NCBI RefSeq assembly: GCF_900199635.1
Contig: NZ_LT962687.1
Location: 1,039,501 to 1,103,500, forward strand
Direction of reading: 5' to 3'
DNA from: Anaerotruncus massiliensis (ex Togo et al. 2026)
Lineage (GTDB): Bacteria > Bacillota > Clostridia > Oscillospirales > Ruminococcaceae
Length of the DNA: 64,000 bases
Within the stretch, counting starts at the first letter, position 1, and each line of letters starts with the position of its first letter. A program made the translations under genes and the position numbers. Shown here in pieces: positions 1-9,311 of this stretch. Under the pieces are notes generated by a model that saw only the letters and a list, made by a program, of their open reading frames with translations, searched no databases and was not told where the DNA came from.

Positions 1-1311
1 GTGGTCAACACCGCGACGGTGCACAGCGAGAGCTATAACGTCGGCGGCATCGTCGGCGAAAATAAGGAAAACGCCATCGTCATCCAATACTGCGAGAACC
101 GCGGGAAGGTCTCAAGCGCCGAACGCAACGCGGGCGGCGTCTCGAAGATGGAGATCGTCCGCTGCATCAACGAGGGGGAGGTCCGCCACAGCGGCAATAC
201 CGCCGGGAACGGAAACACGGGCGGCATCGTGGGCGGCGCGGGCGCCACCCGGATCGAGGAGTGCGACAACCGCGGGGCGGTCACCGCCGTCCCGCTGGGC
301 CTGGGCGGCATCGCCGGGCAGGCGACGGACGGAAGCGTGCTCGTCAACTGCCGCAACTCCGCGCCCGTGGGCGCGGCGGGAGGCCCCGGAACCGCGGGCG
401 GCATCGCCGGCGCGGCGGTGGGCAGCACGATCGAAACCTGCGAAAACAGCGGGGAGGTCCGCGCGGACGGCGGGACCGTCGGCGGGATCGTGGGGAGCCT
501 GCGGGCCGGCTCCCGCCTCGAGGACAGCAGGAATACCGCGCCCGTTGCGGGCGGCGCCAATACCGGCGGGCTCGCCGGCAAGGTGGATAACAGCGCCCTT
601 TGGCAGAGCGTCAACACCGGCGCGGTGGTGGGCGGCAGCCAGACGGGCGGGCTCGCGGGCTCGGCCGACGGTAAATCCACCCTGGAAAGCAGTGACAATA
701 CGGCGGCGGTGCGGGGTGATACGAATACCGGCGGCCTCGTCGGGAGCCTCGAAGGGGCGCTGGACGACTGCCTCAACCTCGGCGCGGTGGAAGGCAGGGC
801 CTCCTCGCGCGGCGGTCTTGCCGGGAAGCGGACGGACGACGCGGTTATCACCGACAGCTTCTACTATGCCGATCCGTCGGACGGCATCCGCTCGGTGGGC
901 GCGGGGACCGTCTACACCCCGGCCGACAGCCCCGCGGAGAACGAACCGCCCGCCGACCGGCGGCTGACGGCGGTCCTCTTTGAGGAAAACGGCGTCCCGG
1001 CGCCCGACTTCACCGACCGCGCGGCGGTGCGGGCGGCGCTGGAAAGCCTGCCGTGGCCGCTCGCGGTCATGGAGGAGGAAGAGGTCCCGCCGGACGATCC
1101 GCTCCCGCCCGAGGCTTCCACCCCGGAGGGGGAGGACGCGGCGCCTCCGGCGGATGATCCGTCCGGAGGCCCGTCCGAGGACGGTCCCTCCGGGTCCTCC
1201 TCCGAGGAAGCGGCCCCGGTGGAGCCTCCACCCGAGGAGGCGTCCTCATCCCCGGAGCCGTCCTCCGTCCCGGACGATCCCGCGGAGGGCGGGGAACCGC
1301 CCGCCTCATAG
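1..1311 (+). CDS. GLUG-repeat surface protein, C-terminal part (5' end outside window)
   Basis: The frame is open at the left edge, so the true start and any signal peptide lie outside the window; the GTG at position 1 need not be the start. About 300 residues consist of repeats of roughly 20-25 residues with the pattern GGI/LVG or GGIAG followed by a short polar strand, typical of GLUG-motif beta-helical proteins that are secreted or surface-bound. A Pro/Glu/Ser/Asp-rich tail of about 90 residues follows (from about residue 345). It ends without an LPXTG motif or membrane anchor, so if the protein is wall-attached the anchor must be N-terminal. Adhesion is a family-level inference only. A strong hairpin terminator follows the stop. 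Confidence 0.75.
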   Translation: MVNTATVHSESYNVGGIVGENKENAIVIQYCENRGKVSSAERNAGGVSKMEIVRCINEGEVRHSGNTAGNGNTGGIVGGAGATRIEECDNRGAVTAVPLGLGGIAGQATDGSVLVNCRNSAPVGAAGGPGTAGGIAGAAVGSTIETCENSGEVRADGGTVGGIVGSLRAGSRLEDSRNTAPVAGGANTGGLAGKVDNSALWQSVNTGAVVGGSQTGGLAGSADGKSTLESSDNTAAVRGDTNTGGLVGSLEGALDDCLNLGAVEGRASSRGGLAGKRTDDAVITDSFYYADPSDGIRSVGAGTVYTPADSPAENEPPADRRLTAVLFEENGVPAPDFTDRAAVRAALESLPWPLAVMEEEEVPPDDPLPPEASTPEGEDAAPPADDPSGGPSEDGPSGSSSEEAAPVEPPPEEASSSPEPSSVPDDPAEGGEPPAS

Positions 1312-1320
1312 AATGCGCGA

Positions 1321-1366
1321 AGCGCCCCCGGGTCCCACATGGTGGGAACCCGGGGGCGCTTTTTTG
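1321..1366 (+). terminator. Rho-independent terminator after GLUG gene
   Basis: An 18-bp GC-rich stem with a tiny loop (arms 1321-1338 and 1341-1360) is followed by six T. It separates the GLUG gene from the convergent prepilin operon. Confidence 0.85.
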
Positions 1367-1376
1367 CATGTCCGGA

Positions 1377-1865
1377 TCACGGCTCGGAGGCGGCGGGCTG
1401 GACCCCGTGCAGCCGGATGGGCCTGTCGGCGCTGTAGAGGCTGCCGCCCGTGCGGTCGCGCACGGCGATCGAGACGGTGCAGACCTCCCCGTCGAGGGAA
1501 AAGCGGAGGGTGACCTGCTGGCCCATGTAGTAGCCGGGGTCGTAGGCGAGCCCTTCGACAACCGGCGGGTCGGCGTTCCCGTCGACCGTCTTTTCCCCGT
1601 GACGGCCGGTGTAGGTGAGGACCGCGCCGTCCGCCGAGACGGAGACGCGGGAAGCGAAGGAGAGCTCGTTGCCAAGCGCCTCCTCGATGCTGTTGGAGAT
1701 CTTTTTCGCGTAGGAGAGGTCGATGCTGTGCGCGTGGATTTTCACAAAGCTCGGCAGCAGCGCGGCGATCCCCGCCATCAGCAGGGCGGAGACGGTCATC
1801 GCCACGATCATCTCGATGAGGGTGAAGCCCCTTTTTTTCCGCAGCAGGGCGCGCAGGCGGCTCAT
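1377..1865 (-). CDS. Type IV prepilin-like protein (GFTLIE)
   Basis: A 162-residue protein with a short basic leader, then the prepilin peptidase/N-methylation signature GFTLIE (residues 13-18) running into a hydrophobic helix to about residue 38. After cleavage before Phe the helix would pack into a pilus or pseudopilus. The C-terminal part is a soluble beta-rich domain without a recognised family. It is the last gene of a three-gene operon and overlaps the gene upstream by four bases. No pilus ATPase, platform protein or prepilin peptidase is in the window, so those must be elsewhere. It could be a minor pilin or a competence-type pseudopilin. Confidence 0.8.
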   Translation of the reverse strand: MSRLRALLRKKRGFTLIEMIVAMTVSALLMAGIAALLPSFVKIHAHSIDLSYAKKISNSIEEALGNELSFASRVSVSADGAVLTYTGRHGEKTVDGNADPPVVEGLAYDPGYYMGQQVTLRFSLDGEVCTVSIAVRDRTGGSLYSADRPIRLHGVQPAASEP

Positions 1866-2224
1866 GGCGTTCCCCCCGTTTCCGCGGGCGCGTAGACGAA
1901 TTTGCTCAGGCGCACCGTCCCGTCGCCGTTTGATACCTCGTAGGTCACAAGCCGTAGCTCCTCGTTCACCGTTCCGCCGCTGACGAGGGAGAAATCCCGC
2001 GTCTCGTAGGGCGCGGAAAGGTCCGCGCCCGCCTCCTCCGAGAGGGCGATGACCTGGTTGACCGCGTTTTCCGACTGCTGGGTACGGATCGTGATGCGCG
2101 ACGCGGTGACGAAGAGGGCCGCGACGACCGTCATCACGAGCGCGAAGAGCAGCACGCCGAGCACCGATTCGATCAGCGTAAAGCCCCGTTTATCCCGGAG
2201 CGGCTTCCCAATTTTCCGGCGCAT
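1862..2224 (-). CDS. Type IV prepilin-like protein (GFTLIES)
   Basis: A 120-residue protein with leader MRRKIGKPLRDKR followed by GFTLIES and a hydrophobic segment to about residue 43, the hallmark of class III signal peptides cut by prepilin peptidase. The downstream domain is only about 75 residues. It lies between a PilX-like protein (3 bases upstream) and a second prepilin that it overlaps (ATGA junction), so the three are probably translated together and assemble into one structure, most likely as minor pilins that prime a pilus tip. The exact role is inferred. Confidence 0.8.
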   Translation of the reverse strand: MRRKIGKPLRDKRGFTLIESVLGVLLFALVMTVVAALFVTASRITIRTQQSENAVNQVIALSEEAGADLSAPYETRDFSLVSGGTVNEELRLVTYEVSNGDGTVRLSKFVYAPAETGGTP

Positions 2225-2227
2225 GGC

Positions 2228-2818
2228 TCAGTCCCCCTTTACAAACTGGCGCAGCTTCCACTTCCCGGCGTCCGCCGCCGCGTCGAAGGTGCTGTGGAAC
2301 CGGATGACCACCTCCCGGCCGTCGAGCTGGCAGGTGACGGCCAGATCGGCCTCGAGCGTTCCGGAGGCGGTATATTTGCTGCGGTTGTCCGGGTCGGCGG
2401 GGTCCCGGCGGACGGTGACGTCCGAAAGGCAGAAGGAGGCGTCCATACGGACCGTCCGGCCGTCCGCGCCGGGGTCGGCCGGGTCCGCGACGGCGATCTT
2501 CTCCGATTCCAGGGCGTTCGCCGCGCCTCTCCCCGGCAAAAAGACCGAATCCCGGCCGTCGGGGATGCTGGCGGAAGCCGCGGCGGCCTGTTTCCACCCC
2601 GATACGAGCGGCTCGAACCGCCCCGCCTCCACCATGTCGTTGACCGATTCGGCCAGCGAGACGGCGTAGGCGTCGGTCTGCGCGCTGGCGAGCTTGCGCT
2701 CTGCGCTCTGCATGTTCGCGAGCGCCGCCGTCAGGAGGGTGAAGCCGAGCGCCGACAGAAAGGCGAAGACGCAGACGACCGTCAGCAGGACATATCCCTT
2801 TTTGTTTCCGGTGCGCAT
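2228..2818 (-). CDS. PilX-like membrane-anchored pilus accessory protein
   Basis: A 196-residue protein, first gene of the prepilin operon. It starts MRTGNKKGYVLL and has a hydrophobic helix at about residues 8-32, resembling PilX/PilV-type proteins that have the pilin-like helix but a degenerate cleavage motif (here GYVLLTVV instead of GFTLIE). The remainder is polar with no recognised domain. A GGAGG ribosome site lies 8-9 bases before the ATG and a consensus promoter about 45 bases upstream. The assignment rests on the N-terminal helix and the neighbours. Confidence 0.6.
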   Translation of the reverse strand: MRTGNKKGYVLLTVVCVFAFLSALGFTLLTAALANMQSAERKLASAQTDAYAVSLAESVNDMVEAGRFEPLVSGWKQAAAASASIPDGRDSVFLPGRGAANALESEKIAVADPADPGADGRTVRMDASFCLSDVTVRRDPADPDNRSKYTASGTLEADLAVTCQLDGREVVIRFHSTFDAAADAGKWKLRQFVKGD

Positions 2819-2863
2819 GGCCCCGCCTCCCCGTATGTTTCAGTTGCCCTGTTCCTACCTGTC

Positions 2864-2892
2864 ATCATACCAGAAACAGCGCCTTTTTTCAA
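2864..2892 (-). promoter_or_regulatory. Sigma-A promoter of the prepilin operon
   Basis: On the minus strand, TTGAAA (2887-2892) and TATGAT (2864-2869) are separated by exactly 17 bases, just upstream of the PilX-like gene. Confidence 0.75.
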
Positions 2893-3004
2893 CCGCGCAT
2901 CCCTTCCAGAATCAGGGCCCGGACTTGCGTGACCGCACAGAAAATGGTAGTGCAAACGTCCGCTCCACCCCGACTCCCCGCCCTATCCAAATGTGCGCTC
3001 TACC

Positions 3005-3148
3005 GGGGTGGATCTTGAAGCCGCCGGCGACCTCGGCATCAAAACGATCTGGGCGCTTTCGCTGCCCGGAAAAACCGCGCCGATCACCGCCGGAGAGATC
3101 ATCCTCGACACGATCGGCAACTGCCTGTCTGAACAGGAGGTGCTGTGA
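3005..3148 (+). pseudogene. dpaA: 3' remnant of dipicolinate synthase subunit A (dpaA)
   Basis: The 47 codons before dpaB translate to GVDLEAAGDLGIKTIWALSL and onward through LPGKTAPITAGEII, closely matching the conserved C-terminus of DpaA/SpoVFA, which is about 290-300 residues in sporeformers. Upstream of about 3005 the frame has no DpaA-like sequence and hits a TAG at 2948-2950, and the prepilin promoter lies only 112 bases away. Thus about 85% of the gene is missing. The remnant keeps its reading frame, its stop overlaps the dpaB start (TGATG), and it carries the dpaB ribosome site. It may be a real deletion or rearrangement, or an assembly misjoin. Confidence 0.8.
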
Positions 3149-3717
3149 TGGACAAATTAAAACTGGGCTTTGCCATGACCGGTTCCTTCTGTACCTGGGC
3201 GAAGGTGCTGCCGGTGATGGAGGAGCTTGCGGGGACCTACGACGTGTTCCCGATCCTCTCCCCGATTTCCTACGTCTCCGACAACCGCTTCGGCAAGGCC
3301 GCCGACTGGATCGATCGGATCGAGCGGGCGTGCGGCCGCAAGGTGTGGCACACGATCGAGGAGGTCGAGCCGATCGGCCCGAAAAACCTGCTCGACGCGA
3401 TGGTGATCGTCCCCTGCACGGGCAACACCCTCGGCAAGCTCGCCAACGGTGTGAACGACACCCCCGTGACGATGGCCGCGAAATCGAATCTGCGCAACGG
3501 GAACCCGCTTTTGCTGGCGGTGTCGACCAACGACGCGCTCTCCGGTTCGGCGCGCAACATCGGCGTGCTGATGAACGCCAAGAACGTCTATTTCGTCCCG
3601 ATGTCGCAGGACGACCCGGTCAAAAAGCCGACCTCGGTGGTGGCGCACTTCGACAAGGTGGGCGCGGCGCTCGAGGCCGCGCTCGCGGGAAAGCAGCTCC
3701 AGCCGGTCTATGCGTGA
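3148..3717 (+). CDS. dpaB: Dipicolinate synthase subunit B
   Basis: A 189-residue flavoprotein-fold protein matching DpaB/SpoVFB over its length: it starts MDKLKLGFAMTGSFCTW and has PISYVSDNRFGKA, IVPCTGNTLGKLANG and an SALSTNDALSG-type segment (VSTNDALSG). With DpaA it converts a dihydrodipicolinate precursor to dipicolinic acid in the mother cell, the main solute of the spore core. The ATG at 3148 overlaps the stop of the dpaA remnant and sits 7 bases after AGGAGG (3135-3140), so it is preferred to the in-frame GTG at 3145. Because its partner is truncated here, the gene may be silent or may rely on a dpaA copy elsewhere. Confidence 0.9.
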   Translation: MDKLKLGFAMTGSFCTWAKVLPVMEELAGTYDVFPILSPISYVSDNRFGKAADWIDRIERACGRKVWHTIEEVEPIGPKNLLDAMVIVPCTGNTLGKLANGVNDTPVTMAAKSNLRNGNPLLLAVSTNDALSGSARNIGVLMNAKNVYFVPMSQDDPVKKPTSVVAHFDKVGAALEAALAGKQLQPVYA

Positions 3718-3732
3718 CCCGATGAAACGATG

Positions 3733-3767
3733 AAGCCCCCGTCCGCGCAGGCGGACGGGGGCTTTTT
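3733..3767. terminator. Bidirectional terminator between dpaB and lipoprotein gene
   Basis: AAGCCCCCGTCCGC pairs with GCGGACGGGGGCTT around a four-base loop. T-runs on both strands serve two convergent genes. Confidence 0.8.
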
Positions 3768-3771
3768 GGCG

Positions 3772-5151
3772 TCACCGTTCCGGCAGGAGCCGGATGGTCC
3801 GTGCGATGCCGTCAAGCTGTTCGCCGGTGACGAGCCCCTCCTCGAAGGAGAACGCCACGTAGACGAGCAGCTTTTCATCGTAGGAGAGGATGGCCGGGCT
3901 GTAGCGTTCGGGCCTGTCCGCCATGCTGACTGCCTCCCATTCGGGGCCGTCCGCCTTGCACATCACCCGGCAGGTTGCGGTGCAGGTCGTCTCGGTCATC
4001 GTGACGGGGGTGTAGTCGTTGTCCCAGTTGACGACCGAACCGAGCATCAGCGGGCCGTAGATCATGCGGTGGAAGTTTTCCCCGGTCGTCGGCCCGGCGA
4101 AGGTGAAGGTCCCGTAGCCGACGCTGCCGACGCGGGTCTCCCCGTCATAGAGGTCCATCGGGGTGAAGAGGTCCGCGGCCGCCTCCGCCCGCGCGGGCCT
4201 GCGGACCGTCCAGCCCTCGGGCAGCGCCATGCGCAGCCGGAAGGGAGAATGCTCATAGATTTCGGCGTTGTAGTCGGTTTTCCCCTCCTGATAGGCGGGA
4301 AAGAGCACCTCTGCCTGCCGGAAGCCCGCCGGGGTCTCGATGGAGGGGACGGGCAGCGGCGGGCCGAAGGGACGCTCGCCCGCCGACAGCCTGATGCTGT
4401 CGGCAATTACGCGGAGCTGTTCGTCGGTGAGGGCGCTGTCGAGCAGTTCGATGCCGGTGAAGTAGAGCAGGTCGAGGTCGCAGCAGAGTACGCCTTTGTT
4501 ATAGTAGTCCGCGCCGTCCCCGAAAAGCCGCGCGGGGTAGCGGACCCGGCAGGTCGCGGAGACGGCCCGTCCCGTCTGCGCGACAAGGGTGTAGCTGTCG
4601 TCCCAGGTGCGAACGCCGGTCATCAGCCAGCGGTAGTAGCCCTGGTAATCGGCCGGGGGCGCGTCGAAGCCGTAGTCCTCCCACGCCTCGATCGGTTCGT
4701 CGTCAAAGCGGTCGTACCCCACGGTGCCGACGCACTGCCCGCCGCGATAGAGGTTGACCGGCCCGCGGAGCATCTCCGCATAGGTGCCCTCCCCTTCAGT
4801 GGGGAGCCGCGCGGTCCACCCCTCGGGGAGCAGCAGGTCGAGGGTGACGAGCTCCTCCGCGCGGTAATCCACCGCGCCGCTCCGGGCGGGCGGGAGCAGG
4901 TCGCCGTTTTCGTCCACGCGCAGGTCCTCGCCCGTCCCGACGCTCTCGCGGTTGTCCGGAAAGGCGATATGCACCTCGCAATAGCCCTCTGGTGCGGCGG
5001 AAACAGCCGCCGCTTCTTCCTCCGTCCCGGGCGCCTCCGCCGCGGACGCCGCCGGCGCCTCCTGCGGCGCGGGCTGGGCCGGCGCGCACCCGCCCAGCGA
5101 AAGCAGGAGGGCCGCGCACAGTCCCGCCGTGCGGGCAACGCTCTTTTTCAT
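3772..5151 (-). CDS. Lipoprotein with two tandem related domains
   Basis: A 459-residue predicted lipoprotein: MKKSVARTAG, a hydrophobic stretch, and lipobox LGGC (Cys about residue 22). An Ala/Pro/Glu-rich linker follows, then two similar halves. Each half has the same order of blocks: LPEGWT, then a G-V-Y segment (VGTVGYDRF / VGSVGYGTF), then W-D-x-(S/Y)-Y-T, then TATCRV-like strands, and a closing LxxIAxxIRL helix. The halves look like an internal duplication. No family was recognised; an extracytoplasmic binding or spore-envelope role is possible but unproven. The start was chosen for the signal peptide; the frame extends 29 codons further upstream without signal character. Confidence 0.7.
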   Translation of the reverse strand: MKKSVARTAGLCAALLLSLGGCAPAQPAPQEAPAASAAEAPGTEEEAAAVSAAPEGYCEVHIAFPDNRESVGTGEDLRVDENGDLLPPARSGAVDYRAEELVTLDLLLPEGWTARLPTEGEGTYAEMLRGPVNLYRGGQCVGTVGYDRFDDEPIEAWEDYGFDAPPADYQGYYRWLMTGVRTWDDSYTLVAQTGRAVSATCRVRYPARLFGDGADYYNKGVLCCDLDLLYFTGIELLDSALTDEQLRVIADSIRLSAGERPFGPPLPVPSIETPAGFRQAEVLFPAYQEGKTDYNAEIYEHSPFRLRMALPEGWTVRRPARAEAAADLFTPMDLYDGETRVGSVGYGTFTFAGPTTGENFHRMIYGPLMLGSVVNWDNDYTPVTMTETTCTATCRVMCKADGPEWEAVSMADRPERYSPAILSYDEKLLVYVAFSFEEGLVTGEQLDGIARTIRLLPER

Positions 5152-5184
5152 TCCGGTTCCCCCAATCCAATCCGATTTGAATTC

Positions 5185-5213
5185 AGTATACCTCCCGCCG
5201 GCGGGGGACGCAA
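5185..5213 (-). promoter_or_regulatory. Promoter of the duplicated-domain lipoprotein
   Basis: On the minus strand, TTGCGT (5208-5213) and TATACT (5185-5190) are 17 bases apart, about 35 bases upstream of the start codon. Confidence 0.6.
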
Positions 5214-5555
5214 GATGGAAAAAGGACCCGGAGGTCACGGCGGAGCGTTTTGCCGGGCGGAAGGAGGCTTTTCCGTGCCGCCGCGTCCGCGCCGGTTTTG
5301 GCGGCCGGGCGGAGGGCGGCGGCCTGCGGGACGGTCCTCAAAAGGGCGGACGGGGCGTCTTTTGGGGCCGGAAGGCTCAAAAACTTCCCTTTTTCAGTCA
5401 CAAAACTAAAAAAACGCCGATCGACTCGATCAAAAATAATTCCGCGAAATATCTAAAATGTTCGGTTAAATCGATCTTTCCGGAAGACAGACTTCACAAT
5501 TTAAGGCTGGTAACAGAAAAAGTTGCATGAATATAGGTAAAAATTTCTAAACATC
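5214..5555. other. Non-coding stretch between divergent genes
   Basis: GC-rich up to about 5390 and then AT-rich. I see no supported gene or RNA here; the open frames crossing it have no ribosome sites or recognisable protein features. Confidence 0.5.
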
Positions 5556-5584
5556 TTGCAACAATTTGGAAAGTATTCTATAAT
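5556..5584 (+). promoter_or_regulatory. Sigma-A promoter of the bactofilin gene
   Basis: TTGCAA (5556-5561) and TATAAT (5579-5584) are separated by 17 bases. The start codon is about 130 bases downstream, so the transcript has a long GC-rich leader with hairpin potential. Confidence 0.75.
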
Positions 5585-5716
5585 GAAGTTACATTTGATC
5601 AAGGTGCGCCGGGCTCGCGGTAGCGGCCCGCGGCTGGCGCGCGTGGGCGTTTTCCACCGGCCGGAGGTGGTCTTGTCCGGCATGGGTTTGAGAATGGAAA
5701 CGAGAGGATGGTAAAC

Positions 5717-6361
5717 ATGAGTGTAAAACGGATGCTGGCGACCCTGAAAAGCCTGTTTGGCATCGGCCTGATCGCCCCGGTGGCCCTGTCGGCCTTCGGC
5801 GGGTTCAGCATGCTGGCGGTGAACGAGGGCGGCAAAAAGGACCGCCGCCAGGCCCCGGCCGTGGAGGAGCCCGCGGCGGAGGAACCCGCGGCGAGCCCGG
5901 CGCCCGCCGCCAAGGGGATGCAAAAGACGACCGTTTCGGCGGGTACGTCGATCACCGGCACGATCTCGTCGGACGGGCATGTCGAAATGCTCGGCGAGAT
6001 GAAGGGGGATATCGACGCGAAGGGCAACGTCCGCATCTGCGGGCAGGTGACCGGGAACGTCCAGGGCAACAACATCGAGATGGTGGCCTGCCGGGTGCAG
6101 GGCAACGTCACGGCCTCCGCCATCCTGACGATGGACGGGGAGTCGGTGCTGGTCGGGGATATCGGCGCGGCGCGCGCCACGATCAACGGCCGCGTCAAGG
6201 GCAACGTCACGACGCGGGAGGCGGCGGTCTTCAACCAGAACGCCATGCTGCTGGGCGACGTCACCTCCGAGCTGGTCACCATCGATCAGGGCGCGGTCAT
6301 CCACGGCGCCCTCAAGGTGCTCCGCGACAAGGAGATCGAAAAGGCGTTTGAAAACCTCTGA
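5717..6361 (+). CDS. Bactofilin (polymer-forming cytoskeletal protein)
   Basis: A 214-residue protein with a central bactofilin domain (residues about 70-185). Repeating short strands, such as GTSITGTISSDGHVEMLGEM, GDIDAKGNVRICGQVTGNV and GDVTSELVTIDQGAVIHG, form the right-handed beta-helix that polymerises at the membrane. Ahead of it are an unusually hydrophobic segment (about residues 14-30) and a Pro/Ala/Glu-rich linker, so this version may be membrane-tethered. Start 5717 is preferred because GAGAGG (5702-5707) is 9 bases upstream; the in-frame ATG at 5708 abuts that site. The gene stands alone with its own promoter and terminator. Confidence 0.85.
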   Translation: MSVKRMLATLKSLFGIGLIAPVALSAFGGFSMLAVNEGGKKDRRQAPAVEEPAAEEPAASPAPAAKGMQKTTVSAGTSITGTISSDGHVEMLGEMKGDIDAKGNVRICGQVTGNVQGNNIEMVACRVQGNVTASAILTMDGESVLVGDIGAARATINGRVKGNVTTREAAVFNQNAMLLGDVTSELVTIDQGAVIHGALKVLRDKEIEKAFENL

Positions 6362-6373
6362 GCAAAATATCCG

Positions 6374-6412
6374 CGGGGCCCGTTCCGGATGCGGAACGGG
6401 CCCCGTTTTTTT
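6374..6412 (+). terminator. Terminator after bactofilin gene
   Basis: A 14-bp stem (CGGGGCCCGTTCCG and its complement, 6374-6405) with loop GATG and seven T. It lies between convergent genes. Confidence 0.85.
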
Positions 6413-6417
6413 GCCAT

Positions 6418-7841
<1,424 letters not shown>

Positions 7842-7845
<4 letters not shown>

Positions 7846-9299
7846 GGCTGTTTCCCTCCCTCGCTCTGTTCATAGGCGTAGGCGGCGCGGTAGAGGAGCT
7901 GTTCGGAAAACGGCCTTCCGATCAGCTGCATCCCGATGGGAAGCCCCCGCGCGCCGGTCCCGCAGGGCATCGACAGCGCGGGCAGACCGGCGATGTTGAC
8001 CGGCACCGTGCACACGTCGCCCATGTACATCTCAAGCGGGCTGTTCCGCTTTTCCCCGAGCCGGCAGGCCGTGGTGGGCGCGACGGGGGCCAGCAGGAAG
8101 TCGAACCGCTCGAAGACGCGCGCGAAATCCCGCTGGACGAGGGTGCGCACCTCGAGCGCCTTCTTATAGTAGGCGTCGTAATACCCCGCGCTCAGCACAA
8201 AGCTGCCGAGCAGGATGCGCCGTTTGACTTCCGCGCCGAATCCCTGACTGCGGCTCTCCCGGTAGAGCTCGCCGATGTCGCGGCAGCCCTCGGCGCGAAA
8301 GCCGCAGCGCACCCCGTCGAACCGGGCAAGGTTGGAGGACGCCTCGGCGGAGGAGAGCACATAGTAGGCGGACAGGGCGTGGCGCAGGGTGGGCAGCGAG
8401 ACCTCCTCCACCCGCACGCCGAGACGCTCATACCGCGCGGCGGCGGCCTTGACGGTGTCGGAGACCTCGGGGGCGATCCCCTCGCCAAAGAATTCCGCGG
8501 GGAGCGCGGCGTGCAGACCCCCGGCCTCCCGGCCGAGTTGGGAGCCGAAGCTCCCCCACTCCCGCGCAAGGCTGGTCGCGTCGCGCGGGTCGTGCCCGGC
8601 GATCACGTCGAGCAGCAGCGCGGAGTCCCGCACCGTCCGGGTGAGCGGCCCGATCTGGTCGAGGGAGGAGGCGAAGGCGACGAGCCCATAGCGGGAGACG
8701 GCGCCGTAGGTCGGCTTCATGCCGACCACGCCGCAGAAGGCGGCGGGCTGGCGGATGGAGCCGCCCGTGTCCGAGCCGAGCGCGCAGGGGGCCTCACAGG
8801 CGGCGACCGCCGCCGCCGAGCCGCCCGAGCTGCCGCCCGGCACGCGGGAGGGGTCCGCGGGGTTGCGGGTGATCTGGAAGAAGGAGCTCTCGGTGGTCGA
8901 GCCCATCGCGAATTCATCCATGTTGCACTTGCCGAGCGGTACCATCCGTCCGGCCTCCAGCCGTTCGACGACGTGCGCGTCGTAGGGCGGGGTGAAGCCC
9001 TCGAGCATCCGGGAGGCGCAGGTGGTGGGAGCGAAGCGGGTGCAGATGTTGTCCTTGAGCGCCACCGGAACGCCCGCCAGCGGCGGGAGCTCCTCACCCC
9101 GCAGGCGCGCCGCGTCCACCGCAGCGGCGCGGGCGCGCGCCGTGTCCGCCGTCACGGCCAGGTAGGCCCCGATCTCCGGGTCGCGGGATTCGATCTCGGA
9201 GAGGTAGGCCTCCGCCGCCTCGACGGCGGAGAGCTCCCGCCTCCGGAGCAGCGCGGAAAGCTTTGCGGCGCTCAGCCGCGTGATCTGCCGGTCTTTCAT
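7842..9299 (-). CDS. gatA: Asp-tRNA(Asn)/Glu-tRNA(Gln) amidotransferase subunit A
   Basis: A 485-residue amidase-signature protein. The Ser-cisSer-Lys triad is visible: Lys in VALKDNI (about residue 82), cis-Ser in VPGGSSGGSAAAVAA and nucleophile Ser in SDTGGSIRQPAAF (about residues 155-185). It hydrolyses glutamine and passes ammonia to GatB. The gene begins 12 bases after the stop of the AspRS-GatC fusion with GGAGGG before its ATG, and overlaps gatB, so all four activities come from one mRNA. Confidence 0.95.
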
Positions 9300-9311
9300 T
9301 TCATTCCCTCC

